Source of the DNA: Streptomyces sp. NBC_01454
Lineage (GTDB): Bacteria > Actinomycetota > Actinomycetes > Streptomycetales > Streptomycetaceae
Length of the DNA: 64,000 bases
Reading direction: 5' to 3'
Assembly (NCBI RefSeq): GCF_036227565.1
Contig: NZ_CP109460.1
Span: 2,294,001-2,358,000 of the forward strand
Positions 15,201-26,211 of this stretch are shown here, in pieces. The stretch's first letter is position 1, and the number at the start of each line of letters is the position of its first letter. The notes beneath the pieces are model-generated. The model searched no databases, had not been told where the DNA came from, and worked only from the letters and a program-made list of their open reading frames with translations. The translations under genes and the position numbers were made by a program.

Positions 15201-17813
15201 CTACCCGAGGGCGCGCTCCACGGCCGCCGCCAGTTCATGGGCTGCGGCGTCCGTGAGCGGCGCCCCGTCCGGCCCGGTGACATAGAACGCATCCACCGCG
15301 TTCGCCCCCAGGGTGCTGATGTGGGCGCTGCGGACGGTGACGCCGGCCGTCTCCAGGGCACGGCCGATGCCGTGCAGCAGGCCGTGGGCGTCCTGGGCAC
15401 GGACCTCGATGACGGTCGCGGTGCGGGAGCTGCCGGTGACGGCGGTGACCCGGGGCGGCGGGGCGAGCACGGCACGGGCCCGGCGGGCGTAGGCGCGTTC
15501 GCGCTCGGCGAGACGGGTGGGGATGTCGAGGGAGCCGTCCAGCGCGCGGACCAGGTCGACGCGCAGCCGGTCGGCGTCCGGCAGCGAGCCGTACTCGGCG
15601 GCCACCCGCCAGCCGATCAGCAGGATCGGGTCCCCGTCCCCGGCCCCGGCCCCGGCCCCGGCCCCGTCCTCGTGCTCGGCGCCGGGTTCGAGGACGAGCA
15701 GATCGGCGGCGCGGACGGTGAGCCGGTGCAGGGCCAGCACCCCGGCCGCCGCGGGCAGCACACCCGTCGAAGGGGGGCCCATGGGGTTGGCCGAGGGGCG
15801 GTGGCCGCGCGACGGGTGGGCGGGGACGGCCATGAGCAGTTCCACGCCGACCGGCTGCCGGGCGCGCTCGTCGGCCCCGGAACCGTCGTCGGGCTCGGTG
15901 GCGGGTTCGGTGGCGGGTTCGGCGCGGGCGTGCAGCGCGAGGACCGGGCCGTTCGTGCGCCGGGCCTCGGCGGCCAGCCGCCGCTGTTCGGCGGTCGGCT
16001 CGTCCACCGGGCGCGCCTCCTCCTCGGGCTCCCCGGCGATCCGGGCGGCGACCCGTTTGACCAGGTCGGCGACGAGTCCGCCGCGCCAGGCGCTCCAGGC
16101 GGCGGGCCCGGTGGCCAGGGCGTCGGCCTCGGTGAGGGCGTGCAGCAGCTCCAGGGTTCCGGTGTGGCCGACCGCCTCGGCGACCGCGCCGACGGTCGCC
16201 GGGTCGTCCAGGTCGCGCCGGGTGGCGGTCTCGATGAGCAGCAGGTGATGGCGGACGAGGGTGGCGATCACCGCGGTGTCGCGGGCGCCGAAGCCGAGCC
16301 GGTTCGCCACATCGCGGGCGATGGTCTCGCCGGCCACCGAGTGGTCGCCGGGCCAGCCCTTGCCGATGTCGTGCAGCAGGGCGGCGATCAGCAGCAGGTC
16401 GGGGCGGTGCACCCGGCGGGTGAGCGCGGACGCCCGTACGGCGGTCTCGATCAGATGGCGGTCCACGGTCCAGGTGTGGACGGGGTTGCGCTGAGGGCGG
16501 CAGCGCACGCGCTCCCAGTCGGGCAGCAGCCGGGTGACGAGGCCCTCGGCCTCCAGGGCCTCCCATACGGGCACGGTGTGGATGCCGGCGCCGAGGAGGG
16601 TGATCAGCTGCTCACGGGCCTCGGCGGGCCACGGCACGGGCAGCGGACGGGTGGTGGCGGCCGTGGCGCAGCGGCGGATCGAGTGGGTGGCCAGCGGCAG
16701 TCCGGCCTGGGCGGCGGCGGCCGCGGCGCGCAGCACCAGCACCGGGTCGCGTTCGGGCCGTGCGCTGCGGGCCAGCACCGCCTCCCCGTCGAGTTCGACG
16801 ACGCCCTCGGCGAGCGGCGAGCGCTCCCCCTTGCCCGCGGTGCGGCCGTGCAGCAGCCCCCGCAGCACGGGCTTGACGGAGCGGGCGCGCAGCACCCGGC
16901 CGACCTCGCGCCAGGTGACGTCGGCCGCGTAGGAGATGGTGCGGGCGGATTCGTAGGTCTGCCGCAGCAGGGCATCCGCGTCCAGCATGCCCAGGGACTC
17001 GGCGACCTGGGTGTGTTCCTGGAGGGAGAGCCGGTCGGTGGCGCGGCCGGTGGCCAGATGGAGGGCGTCGCGGGTGTCGAGCAGCCGGGTGCGGGCGGCT
17101 TCCAGGCCACCGCGCGGGGCGTCGGCGAGCCAGGAGGCGGCGACCGCCCGCAGCGCGGTGGCGTCCCGCAGCCCGCCCCTGGCCTCCTTGAGGTCGGGTT
17201 CGAGGAGGAATTGCAGTTCCCCGTGCCGCTCGGCGCGCTCCTGGCACAGGTCGTGGAGTTCCGGGAGCCGCTTGGGGGCGCTCGCGCGCCAGTCGGCGTA
17301 GGCGGTGCTCCGCAGCGCGGCGGTGAGTTCCGCGTCGCCGGCCAGGTGGCGGGCGTCGAGCAGGCCGAGCTGCACCTTCAGGTCGTCGCGGGCGGCCTTG
17401 CGGGCCTCGGCGGGGGTGCGTACGGAGTGATCGAGGTCGAGGCCGAGGTCCCAGACGGGGTACCAGAGGTGGTCGGCGAGCGCGGCCAGGGCGCCGGTGT
17501 CGGCGCGGCCGTCGTGCAGCAGGAGCAGATCGAGGTCGCTGCGCGGGGAGAGTTCGCCGCGGCCGTAGCCGCCGACGGCGACCAGGGCGGTGCCGGTCAG
17601 GCCGGCGGCGGTGGCGTGCCGGTGCAGCAGACCGGCCAGCCAGTCGTCGGTCAGCCGGGCGAGGGCGGCGCGGCGGTCGGGTCCGGCGGGTGAGTCGTCC
17701 TGGAGGAGCCGCAGCCGGGCCGCGGGGTAGCCCCCTTCCGGGGCGGGCGCGGGCTCGCCGCCCTTGCCCGGCGTTCCGGCCGGCCCCGCCGTTTCCTCGA
17801 CGCTCTCCGTCAC
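15201..17813 (-). CDS. glnD: PII-modifying bifunctional enzyme GlnD
   Basis: GlnD modifies and demodifies the PII protein GlnK according to nitrogen status; in S. coelicolor it adenylylates rather than uridylylates GlnK. Domains seen: nucleotidyltransferase with GGYGRGELSPRSDLDLLLLH, an HD domain (LLHDIGKGWPGDHS), and two C-terminal ACT domains, the last around EVRAQDAHGLLHGIGRAL. I start at the GTG at 17813, which has GAGGAG upstream, giving 870 residues. A longer frame adds 43 low-complexity residues. It is the third gene of amtB-glnK-glnD, about 210 bp after glnK. Confidence 0.95.
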   Translation of the reverse strand: MTESVEETAGPAGTPGKGGEPAPAPEGGYPAARLRLLQDDSPAGPDRRAALARLTDDWLAGLLHRHATAAGLTGTALVAVGGYGRGELSPRSDLDLLLLHDGRADTGALAALADHLWYPVWDLGLDLDHSVRTPAEARKAARDDLKVQLGLLDARHLAGDAELTAALRSTAYADWRASAPKRLPELHDLCQERAERHGELQFLLEPDLKEARGGLRDATALRAVAASWLADAPRGGLEAARTRLLDTRDALHLATGRATDRLSLQEHTQVAESLGMLDADALLRQTYESARTISYAADVTWREVGRVLRARSVKPVLRGLLHGRTAGKGERSPLAEGVVELDGEAVLARSARPERDPVLVLRAAAAAAQAGLPLATHSIRRCATAATTRPLPVPWPAEAREQLITLLGAGIHTVPVWEALEAEGLVTRLLPDWERVRCRPQRNPVHTWTVDRHLIETAVRASALTRRVHRPDLLLIAALLHDIGKGWPGDHSVAGETIARDVANRLGFGARDTAVIATLVRHHLLLIETATRRDLDDPATVGAVAEAVGHTGTLELLHALTEADALATGPAAWSAWRGGLVADLVKRVAARIAGEPEEEARPVDEPTAEQRRLAAEARRTNGPVLALHARAEPATEPATEPDDGSGADERARQPVGVELLMAVPAHPSRGHRPSANPMGPPSTGVLPAAAGVLALHRLTVRAADLLVLEPGAEHEDGAGAGAGAGDGDPILLIGWRVAAEYGSLPDADRLRVDLVRALDGSLDIPTRLAERERAYARRARAVLAPPPRVTAVTGSSRTATVIEVRAQDAHGLLHGIGRALETAGVTVRSAHISTLGANAVDAFYVTGPDGAPLTDAAAHELAAAVERALG

Positions 17814-18026
17814 CGCGTGCTCCTCGCTCGTGTGGTCCCCGTCGTCCCGGCCGTCACCCTCGCCCCCGTGCCGCCGTTCCCGCACCGGCCGGCCGTTTCC
17901 GCACGCTGTCCCAGTCTGTGCCGGTGCGGGGTGTGCGGCCACCGCTGCCGGGGCGGGCCGGCCGCGGCGTGCGGCCCCGGAGGCAGCGGGTGTCTCCGGG
18001 GGCCGCGGGCCACGGCCGTGGCGCCG

Positions 18027-20064
<2,038 letters not shown>

Positions 20065-21549
20065 TCAGACGGCCTCCGCGGATTCGGGCAACTGGCGGGT
20101 GAGCTCGTCGCTGAGCCGGATCACCTCGGCGACCTCGCCGAATTCCCGCGCCGCGGTGTCCACGGTCTTGCGCAGCCGGGTGTTCACCCGCTCCGAGCGG
20201 ACCTGCCGGGCGAACGGGATCGCCTGCTGCGCCATGGCCGCGCAGGCCTCCGGCTCCTTCTGCAGCAGATGCACGGTGGCCATCCCGATGAGGTTGAGCG
20301 CATACGAACGCTGGTGCTCGGTGTCCTTGCCGAACAGCTCCACCGCGCGCGCCATGACGGGCTCGGCGAGCGAGGCGTAGGTGGGGCTGCGGCCGGCGAC
20401 ATAGGCGAGGTCGCGGTAGGAGTGGGCGTTCTCCGCGTTCAGCTCGGCCTCGGAGAAGAAGCGGATCCAGTCCGGCTCGGGCTCGCCGGGCAGGGCGTCC
20501 GAAAAGGTGTCCTCGGCCATCCGAACGGCCCGCTTGACCTTGCTGGGCTGGCCCATGCCGGCGTAGGCGCGGGCCTCCATCGCATACAACATCGCCTGGG
20601 TGCGGGGGGTGGCCGTCTCCCGGCTGCCGTACTGGGCGAGGTGGATCAGCTCCAGCGCGTCGTCGGGCCGGCCGAGGTGGATCATCTGCCGGCTCATGCT
20701 GGAGAGGATGTACGAGCCCAGGGGCCGGTCGCCGGCCTCCTTGGAGGCGTGCAGCGCCAGCACGAAATACTTCTGCGCGGTGGGCTGCAGGCCGATGTCG
20801 TAACTCATCCAGCCGGCGAGCTCGGCGAGCTCGGCGGCGACCTTGAACAGCCGCTTGGCCACCGGCGCCGGCTGGGGCTCCTGGAGGAGATCGGTGACCT
20901 CGTGCAGCTGGCCGACCACGGCCTTGCGCCGCAGCCCGCCGCCGCACTGCGCGTCCCACTGGCGGAACATCGCGGTCGTCGACTCCAGCAGGTCCAGCTC
21001 CGGTTTGGACAGCCGGGCGGGCCGGCGCAGACGGTCGGGCTCCTCCGCGCCGCCCTGGCTCGCGGGCACCGGGACCAGCCAGCGCTGCATCGGCTCGATG
21101 AGGCCGGGTCCGGCGGCGAGGGCGAGCGAGGTGCCGAGGAAGCCGCGGCGCGCCAGCATCAGGTCGCTGCGGGAGAACTCGCTGATGAGGCCGACCGTTT
21201 GGGCGCCCGCCCAGGGCAGGTCCACCCCGGAGACGGACGGGGACTGGTGCGCGGAGCGCAGCCCCAGCTCCTCGATGCCGACCACACAGCCGAAGCGCTC
21301 GGAGAACAGCTCGGACAGGATCCGCGGAATGGGCTCGCGCGGCTGCTCGCCGTCGAGCCAGCGGCGCACCCGTGAGGTGTCGGTGCTGATGTGATGGGCG
21401 CCCAGCTGGCGTGCCCGGCGGTTGACCTGGCGCGCCAGCTCGCCCTTGGACCAGCCGCTGCGCATGAACCACGAACCCAGCTGTGCGTTGGGTTGTTTGA
21501 CGGCGTCGGTGCCGCCCGTGCCGCCGTTGCCGCCCACTGGAGCCCCCAT
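20065..21549 (-). CDS. nsdA: NsdA-like negative regulator of development and antibiotic production
   Basis: This 494-residue protein matches, from memory, NsdA of S. coelicolor, whose loss increases sporulation and antibiotic output. The N-terminal ~60 residues are helix-turn-helix-like (SKGELARQVNRRARQLGAHHISTDTSRVRRWLDGEQP). The rest is helical, with tetratricopeptide-like pairs such as AQKYFVLALHASKEAGDRPL and PDDALELIHLAQYGS. No enzymatic motif is seen. Its position next to amtB is as in S. coelicolor. It probably acts by protein-protein or DNA contacts. Confidence 0.88.
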   Translation of the reverse strand: MGAPVGGNGGTGGTDAVKQPNAQLGSWFMRSGWSKGELARQVNRRARQLGAHHISTDTSRVRRWLDGEQPREPIPRILSELFSERFGCVVGIEELGLRSAHQSPSVSGVDLPWAGAQTVGLISEFSRSDLMLARRGFLGTSLALAAGPGLIEPMQRWLVPVPASQGGAEEPDRLRRPARLSKPELDLLESTTAMFRQWDAQCGGGLRRKAVVGQLHEVTDLLQEPQPAPVAKRLFKVAAELAELAGWMSYDIGLQPTAQKYFVLALHASKEAGDRPLGSYILSSMSRQMIHLGRPDDALELIHLAQYGSRETATPRTQAMLYAMEARAYAGMGQPSKVKRAVRMAEDTFSDALPGEPEPDWIRFFSEAELNAENAHSYRDLAYVAGRSPTYASLAEPVMARAVELFGKDTEHQRSYALNLIGMATVHLLQKEPEACAAMAQQAIPFARQVRSERVNTRLRKTVDTAAREFGEVAEVIRLSDELTRQLPESAEAV

Positions 21550-22027
21550 CCCGAATCGCTGCGTTGGTGCCGTTGCCTGCCCGCTGGCCGCGGCGAACCA
21601 CCCACGGACCGCCGCCCGTTGCGGCGCGTGTCCGGGGTACCTCTACCCGATCACGGATTCCGGGCACACCTTTTGGCCTGGGCTCGACCCGTGCGTTGCC
21701 ATCGGCATACCCGTGCGAAGAGTGCCTCGCGGGGTTCGTGCACCGAAAGTAATCCTACGATCACGCCCGCCGCGAGGGCGATCGGGGAAACGCCACCATT
21801 CGCCACCCCTTCGAATGAACTCCCCACCCGGCTCTCGCGATTGACTTGACACAGGTCGAACGCGGCCGGGCGGAGCGGAGCGCGCAAGGGCTCACACGGT
21901 GCTCCGCACCACCCGGCCCACCACGTCACACCACCGGCACCGCGGACAGTCAACGGAGCGTGAACGGCGCCACGACGTCAACCCACCGACTCGTAACCAC
22001 TGGCACGCACCACCCGTTGGAGGGGGT
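21550..22027. other. Divergent intergenic region nsdA / primase-polymerase-like gene (about 480 bp)
   Basis: No gene is supported here. It must carry the promoters of both flanking genes; I could not assign them with confidence. The stretch around 21,740-21,850 is relatively A/T-rich for this genome. Confidence 0.45.
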
Positions 22028-22696
22028 ATGGGCTTCACGATCGGCGGCATCCGAGAGATTCGTTCCGGCTCCCGGCGCCGCGCCCGCTCGTCGGAGATCT
22101 CGGCGGTGGCGGAGTACACCGGACTGTGGGGCTGGGACGTCGCCCCCGGCGCCCGGGCGGTGCGCGCGGGCAGCGGCCGCACGGACTGTTCGTGCGGCGC
22201 CGCCGACTGCCCCTCCCCCGGCGCCCACCCGCTGGCCTTCGGCGAGGAACTGCCGGCCGGGGCCACCTGGGAGAAGGCCGGCGTGGCGTGGGCGGAGACA
22301 CCGGGCGCCGCGATCCTGCTGCCGGTGGGTCGCTCCTTCGACATCCTCGACGTGCCGGAGGCCGCGGGGCGGCACGCGCTGGCGCGGCTGGAGCGCATGG
22401 GTCTGCCGCTGGGCCCGGTCGCGCTGACTCCGACGGGGCGCGCGCAGTTCTTCGTCGCCCCCGGCGCGGCCGGGCAGCTCCCCGATCTGCTCTACCGCAT
22501 GGGCTGGGACGACGCCGCGCTCGATCTGCGCTCCCTGGGCCCCGGCGATCACCTCACCGCACCGCCCTCCGACCTCGGCGGCCACGGTCCGGTGCGCTGG
22601 CTGCGCCCGCCCACCCTGGACACCGCGGACCGGCCCCCGCGGGCCCGGCTGATGGTGGGCATCCTGGCGTACGTCTGCCACCGCTCGGCGGCCTGA
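22028..22696 (+). CDS. Bifunctional DNA primase/polymerase N-terminal-domain-like protein
   Basis: This is a 222-residue protein. The pattern of a Trp-rich start (YTGLWGWDVAPGAR), a Cys cluster (CSCGAADCPSPGAHPLAF) and SFDILDVPEAAGRHAL resembles the N-terminal prim-pol-like domain annotated in many Streptomyces proteins. No helicase or C-terminal polymerase part is present, so catalytic activity is doubtful. The ATG at 22028 has a strong GGAGGGGG site. It is divergent from nsdA and convergent with ftsY, as I recall for S. coelicolor. Function is unknown. Confidence 0.75.
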   Translation: MGFTIGGIREIRSGSRRRARSSEISAVAEYTGLWGWDVAPGARAVRAGSGRTDCSCGAADCPSPGAHPLAFGEELPAGATWEKAGVAWAETPGAAILLPVGRSFDILDVPEAAGRHALARLERMGLPLGPVALTPTGRAQFFVAPGAAGQLPDLLYRMGWDDAALDLRSLGPGDHLTAPPSDLGGHGPVRWLRPPTLDTADRPPRARLMVGILAYVCHRSAA

Positions 22697-22812
22697 GCGC
22701 CGGCCGCAGCGGCTCCGCGGGCGAGCGCGGCGGGTACGCCCCGGCACGCCCGGCATCCACCGCACGGCCGTCATCGGCCCCGCCCTCCCGGGGACTCCGG
22801 GCCGGAAACGGC

Positions 22813-22855
22813 CCCGGCCCCCGGTACCCGCCGTGTGCGGGTGCCGGGGGCCGGG
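22813..22855. terminator. Strong hairpin between convergent genes
   Basis: An 18-bp stem with one G-T pair (22813-22830 with 22838-22855) and a 7-nt loop lies between the prim-pol-like gene (plus) and ftsY (minus). It is likely a bidirectional terminator. Confidence 0.8.
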
Positions 22856-22885
22856 CTGCCGGGGCGTGGCCTCCTCGCGGCGGCG

Positions 22886-24115
22886 TCAGTCGATCAGGGC
22901 GTCCACGAATGCCTCGGGCTCGAACGGCGCGAGGTCGTCCGCTCCCTCGCCCAGGCCGATCAGCTTCACCGGCACGCCCAGTTCGCGCTGGACGGCGACG
23001 ATGATGCCGCCCTTGGCGGTGCCGTCGAGCTTGGTGAGCACCACACCGGTGATGTCCACGACCTCGGCGAAGACGCGGGCCTGGACCAGGCCGTTCTGGC
23101 CGGTGGTGGCGTCCAGGACGAGCAGCACCTCGCCGACCGGCCCGTGCTTCTCGAGGACCCGCTTGACCTTGCCGAGCTCGTCCATCAGGCCGGTCTTGGT
23201 GTGCAGCCGGCCGGCGGTGTCGATGAGGACGACATCGGCGGACTCGGCGATGCCCTCCTTCACCGCGTCGAAGGCGATCGAGGCGGGGTCGCCGCCCTCG
23301 GGTCCGCGGACCGTGCGGGCACCGACCCGCTCGCCCCACGTCTGCAGCTGGTCGGCGGCGGCGGCGCGGAAGGTGTCGGCGGCGCCGAGGACCACGGACC
23401 TGCCGTCGGCGACCAGGACACGGGCGAGCTTGCCGGTGGTGGTGGTCTTGCCGGTGCCGTTGACGCCGACGACCATCACGACGCCGGGGATCTCGTCGCC
23501 GCCGTTGCCGATGCCGTTGGCGGTGTGCACGGAGCGGTCGGCGTCCGTGCCGATGAGGGTGAGGAGCTCCTCACGCAGCAGCGCGCGCAGGCCCTCGGGG
23601 GTGCGGGTACCGAGGACCTTGACCCGCTCCCGCAGCCGCTCGACCAGCTCCTGGGTGGGGGCGACGCCGACATCGGCGGTCAGCAGGGTGTCCTCGATCT
23701 CCTCCCAGGTGTCCTCGTCGAGGTGTTCGCGGGACAGCAGGGTGAGCAGGCCCTTGCCCAGGGTGTTCTGGGAACGGGAGAGCCGGGAGCGCAGCCGGAC
23801 CAGTCGGCCCGCGGTGGGCTCGGGGACCTCGACCGCGGGGGCGACGGGCGCCTCCGGCTCGGCGGCCGGTGCCTCGGCCACGGGGGCCTCGGCGGTGGGC
23901 AGCGTGACTTCTTCGATGGTGCGACGCTCTTCGTCGCGGGGGGCTTCGGCCTCCTCGCCGACCTGCGGTTCGGCGGGGGGCGCGGTGACGGAGGGCTGGG
24001 GGGCGGCCGGCGGGGGCGGCGGCAGCTTCTTCTTCTTGCGGCCGCTGACGACGAGCCCGCTGATCGTGCCGAGCACGACCACGGCGATGATGACGGCAAG
24101 GATGACGGTTTCCAT
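22886..24115 (-). CDS. ftsY: Signal recognition particle receptor FtsY
   Basis: FtsY is the SRP receptor GTPase. The 409-residue protein begins with a hydrophobic segment (METVILAVIIAVVVLGTISG), a direct membrane anchor seen in actinobacterial FtsY. A Pro/Glu/Ala-rich acidic A region follows (about residues 35-110), then the NG domain: GVNGTGKTTTTGKLARVL, DTAGRLHTK and TKLDGTAKGG. The ATG at 24115 has GGAGGGG directly upstream. An in-frame start 7 codons earlier is less likely. Confidence 0.96.
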   Translation of the reverse strand: METVILAVIIAVVVLGTISGLVVSGRKKKKLPPPPPAAPQPSVTAPPAEPQVGEEAEAPRDEERRTIEEVTLPTAEAPVAEAPAAEPEAPVAPAVEVPEPTAGRLVRLRSRLSRSQNTLGKGLLTLLSREHLDEDTWEEIEDTLLTADVGVAPTQELVERLRERVKVLGTRTPEGLRALLREELLTLIGTDADRSVHTANGIGNGGDEIPGVVMVVGVNGTGKTTTTGKLARVLVADGRSVVLGAADTFRAAAADQLQTWGERVGARTVRGPEGGDPASIAFDAVKEGIAESADVVLIDTAGRLHTKTGLMDELGKVKRVLEKHGPVGEVLLVLDATTGQNGLVQARVFAEVVDITGVVLTKLDGTAKGGIIVAVQRELGVPVKLIGLGEGADDLAPFEPEAFVDALID

Positions 24116-24606
24116 AACCCCTCCAGTATCAGCCACGCCCCGGCCCCGGGGACTGCACGCGCCGAATCCGCACGGGCCCCGCCCCGGACCTCCTCCGCCG
24201 GTGCGGTGTGGCCGGATTCAGCCCTTGGGGCCGGCCTGCCGGCACCGCGCGGCACATCCGGAGGCGGACGCGCCGAGGGCGACGCGACGTGGATCCCGCC
24301 GGCGGCCGGCGCCTCGGAGGGGCCGTGACGGCCGGCGGCTCCCGGGGTGCGCGGCGCCCGGCCCCTCTCGCGTTCCGCCTGGTCGGGACGGTCCGGCTGG
24401 CCTCTTCGACGAACCTGGGTGACACTCGTCGTCGTCGTGGGGTCCAACGATGCAAAGCGGCGGAAGTTGGATCAAAGTACGATGGCGGGCGGCCGCGCAA
24501 CGCGCGTAGAGTCCTGGCAACCATTTCTGGCCAGGCACCACAGCCGCTGCCTGCACCTCCTGTCCGGGGGTGCCCCCCAGATCCCCGCACGGAGAGTCCA
24601 GCGCCC
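24116..24606. other. Divergent intergenic region ftsY / permease (about 490 bp)
   Basis: No gene is supported. Because thiamine-related or nucleobase transporters sometimes carry riboswitches, I looked for the TPP core (CTGAGA ... ACC) near the permease and did not find it. No clear promoter could be assigned. Confidence 0.45.
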
Positions 24607-26112
24607 ATGGGCACCACGCCGTCCACTTCCGCTCCCGCGCCCGAAGGCGCCGTTGAGACCCGCGGCATCGAGCCGGTTCCCGACCACGAACGCCGGGGCC
24701 GGGTCCGTGAGCTCTTCCCCACCTGGGTCGCCGCCAACATCAGCGTGCTGCTGCTCACCATGGGCGCCGCGCTCGTGGTGAGCAACGGGCTGAATTTCTG
24801 GCAGGTCCTGCTGGTGGCCGCGATCGCCGCCGCCGTCGCCTTCGGCATGGTGGGCGTGCTGTCGGTCTCCGGCAAGTGGGGCGGCGCGCCCGGCGCGATG
24901 CTCTCGCGGGCCGCCTTCGGCGTGCGCGGCAACTACTTCCCCGGTTCGATCCTGTGGGTCGCCCGCTTCGGCTGGGAGACGATCAACGCGGTCACCGGCG
25001 CCTATGCGGTGCTGACGGTGCTGCATCTGCTCTTCGGCATCGAGAGCAACAACGTCCTCGTGGTCGTCACCCTGCTCGGCTTCGTGGCCGTCACCTACGT
25101 GGTGAGCGGCATGGGCCGCAAGGCGCTGAACGTCTGCAACAAGTACTCGACGTACCTGTTCGGCCTGTTCAGCATCATGGTGCTGGTCTACCTGATCGCC
25201 ACGATGGACTGGGACGCCGTCTTCGCCAAGAAGGCCGGCACCACCGCGATGGTGATCGCGGGCGTCGGCACCATCGCGGCCGGCGGGATCAGCTGGGTGC
25301 CCACCGGCCCCGACTTCGCGCGCTACCTCCCGCACTCCGCGTCCGGCCGGAAGATCGTCGGCGCGACGGTCTCCGGTGCCGCGCTGGTGCTGCTGCCGAT
25401 GGTGCTGATGGGCGGCGTGATGGCGGTCTCCAACCCGGGGCTGGCCGGCCGGAACACCGACCCGATGTCGTTCCTCGGCACCATCCTGCCGTCCTGGCTC
25501 GCGGTGCCGTACCTGATCACCGCGCTGGTCGGCATGGTGCTGATCAACAGCCTGTCGATGTACTCCGCGGGCTTCACCGCCCAGACCATGGGTGTCAAGC
25601 TGCCGCGCGCCCTCGCGGTCAGCATCAATGCCGTCATCAGCCTGGTGGGCGGCCTGTTCATGATGCTGGTGGCCAAGGACTTCATCGGCCAGTTCATCGC
25701 CTTCCTGACGCTGCTGGCGGTCTCCTTCTCCGCCTGGATCGGCGTCTACGGCGTCGACATGGCCCGGCGGCGCAAGCTGGCGGTGCGCTATGACGCCGCG
25801 AGCCTGATGAACACCGGCCGCACCAGCCGCTACTGGTACACCGGCGGCTACTGCTGGCAGGCCATGACCGCCTGGGCCGTGGCCCTCGTCGCGGGCCTGT
25901 GCTTCACCAAGGTCCAGTGGTTCACCGGCCCGCTGGCCACCACCTGGATCGGCGAGAACGGCCTGGGCTGGGCGGCCACGATCGTCATCGCCGCGGTGAT
26001 CTTCGCCGTGCTGCCCGCGGCCAGGGAGACCGCCCCGAGCACTGGGGAGAGCGCCCCGGCGTCCGCGGACGAGCCGTCGGCGGCGGACCGCCGCCTGGCC
26101 GAGGTGAGCTGA
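24607..26112 (+). CDS. NCS1-family nucleobase/cytosine-type permease
   Basis: This 501-residue polytopic membrane protein has about 12 hydrophobic segments, starting with ANISVLLLTMGAALVVSNGL. NCS1 features include PGAMLSRAAFGVRGNYFPG, FGWETINAVTGAY in segment 3 and SWVPTGPDFARYLP. Members import cytosine, allantoin, hydantoins or thiamine precursors with H+ or Na+; the substrate is not certain here. The start is the ATG at 24607, before the hydrophilic N-terminus MGTTPSTSAPAPEG. The next plus-strand gene is a flavin monooxygenase-like enzyme, but a strong hairpin separates them. Confidence 0.85.
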   Translation: MGTTPSTSAPAPEGAVETRGIEPVPDHERRGRVRELFPTWVAANISVLLLTMGAALVVSNGLNFWQVLLVAAIAAAVAFGMVGVLSVSGKWGGAPGAMLSRAAFGVRGNYFPGSILWVARFGWETINAVTGAYAVLTVLHLLFGIESNNVLVVVTLLGFVAVTYVVSGMGRKALNVCNKYSTYLFGLFSIMVLVYLIATMDWDAVFAKKAGTTAMVIAGVGTIAAGGISWVPTGPDFARYLPHSASGRKIVGATVSGAALVLLPMVLMGGVMAVSNPGLAGRNTDPMSFLGTILPSWLAVPYLITALVGMVLINSLSMYSAGFTAQTMGVKLPRALAVSINAVISLVGGLFMMLVAKDFIGQFIAFLTLLAVSFSAWIGVYGVDMARRRKLAVRYDAASLMNTGRTSRYWYTGGYCWQAMTAWAVALVAGLCFTKVQWFTGPLATTWIGENGLGWAATIVIAAVIFAVLPAARETAPSTGESAPASADEPSAADRRLAEVS

Positions 26113-26153
26113 GACCGCCCGTTCCCGTCCGGCCGGACCCTTCCCCTGGCAAC

Positions 26154-26206
26154 CTGACACTCCGTCAGCTAACGTCCCCTTCGCCCACCGCCGGCGAAGG
26201 GGACGT
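26154..26206 (+). promoter_or_regulatory. Palindrome and strong hairpin upstream of the LLM oxidoreductase
   Basis: CTGAC (26154-26158) and GTCAG (26164-26168) form an operator-like inverted repeat. It is followed by a perfect 14-bp stem (26172-26185 with 26193-26206, 7-nt loop) ending 5 nt before the next GTG start. The hairpin may end permease transcription, or may be a leader structure that occludes the ribosome-binding region. Confidence 0.6.
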
Positions 26207-26211
26207 CTGCT

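Noticed and set aside
15114..17693. Long plus-strand frame opposite glnD
   Set aside because: It is a shadow; the minus strand encodes complete GlnD domains.
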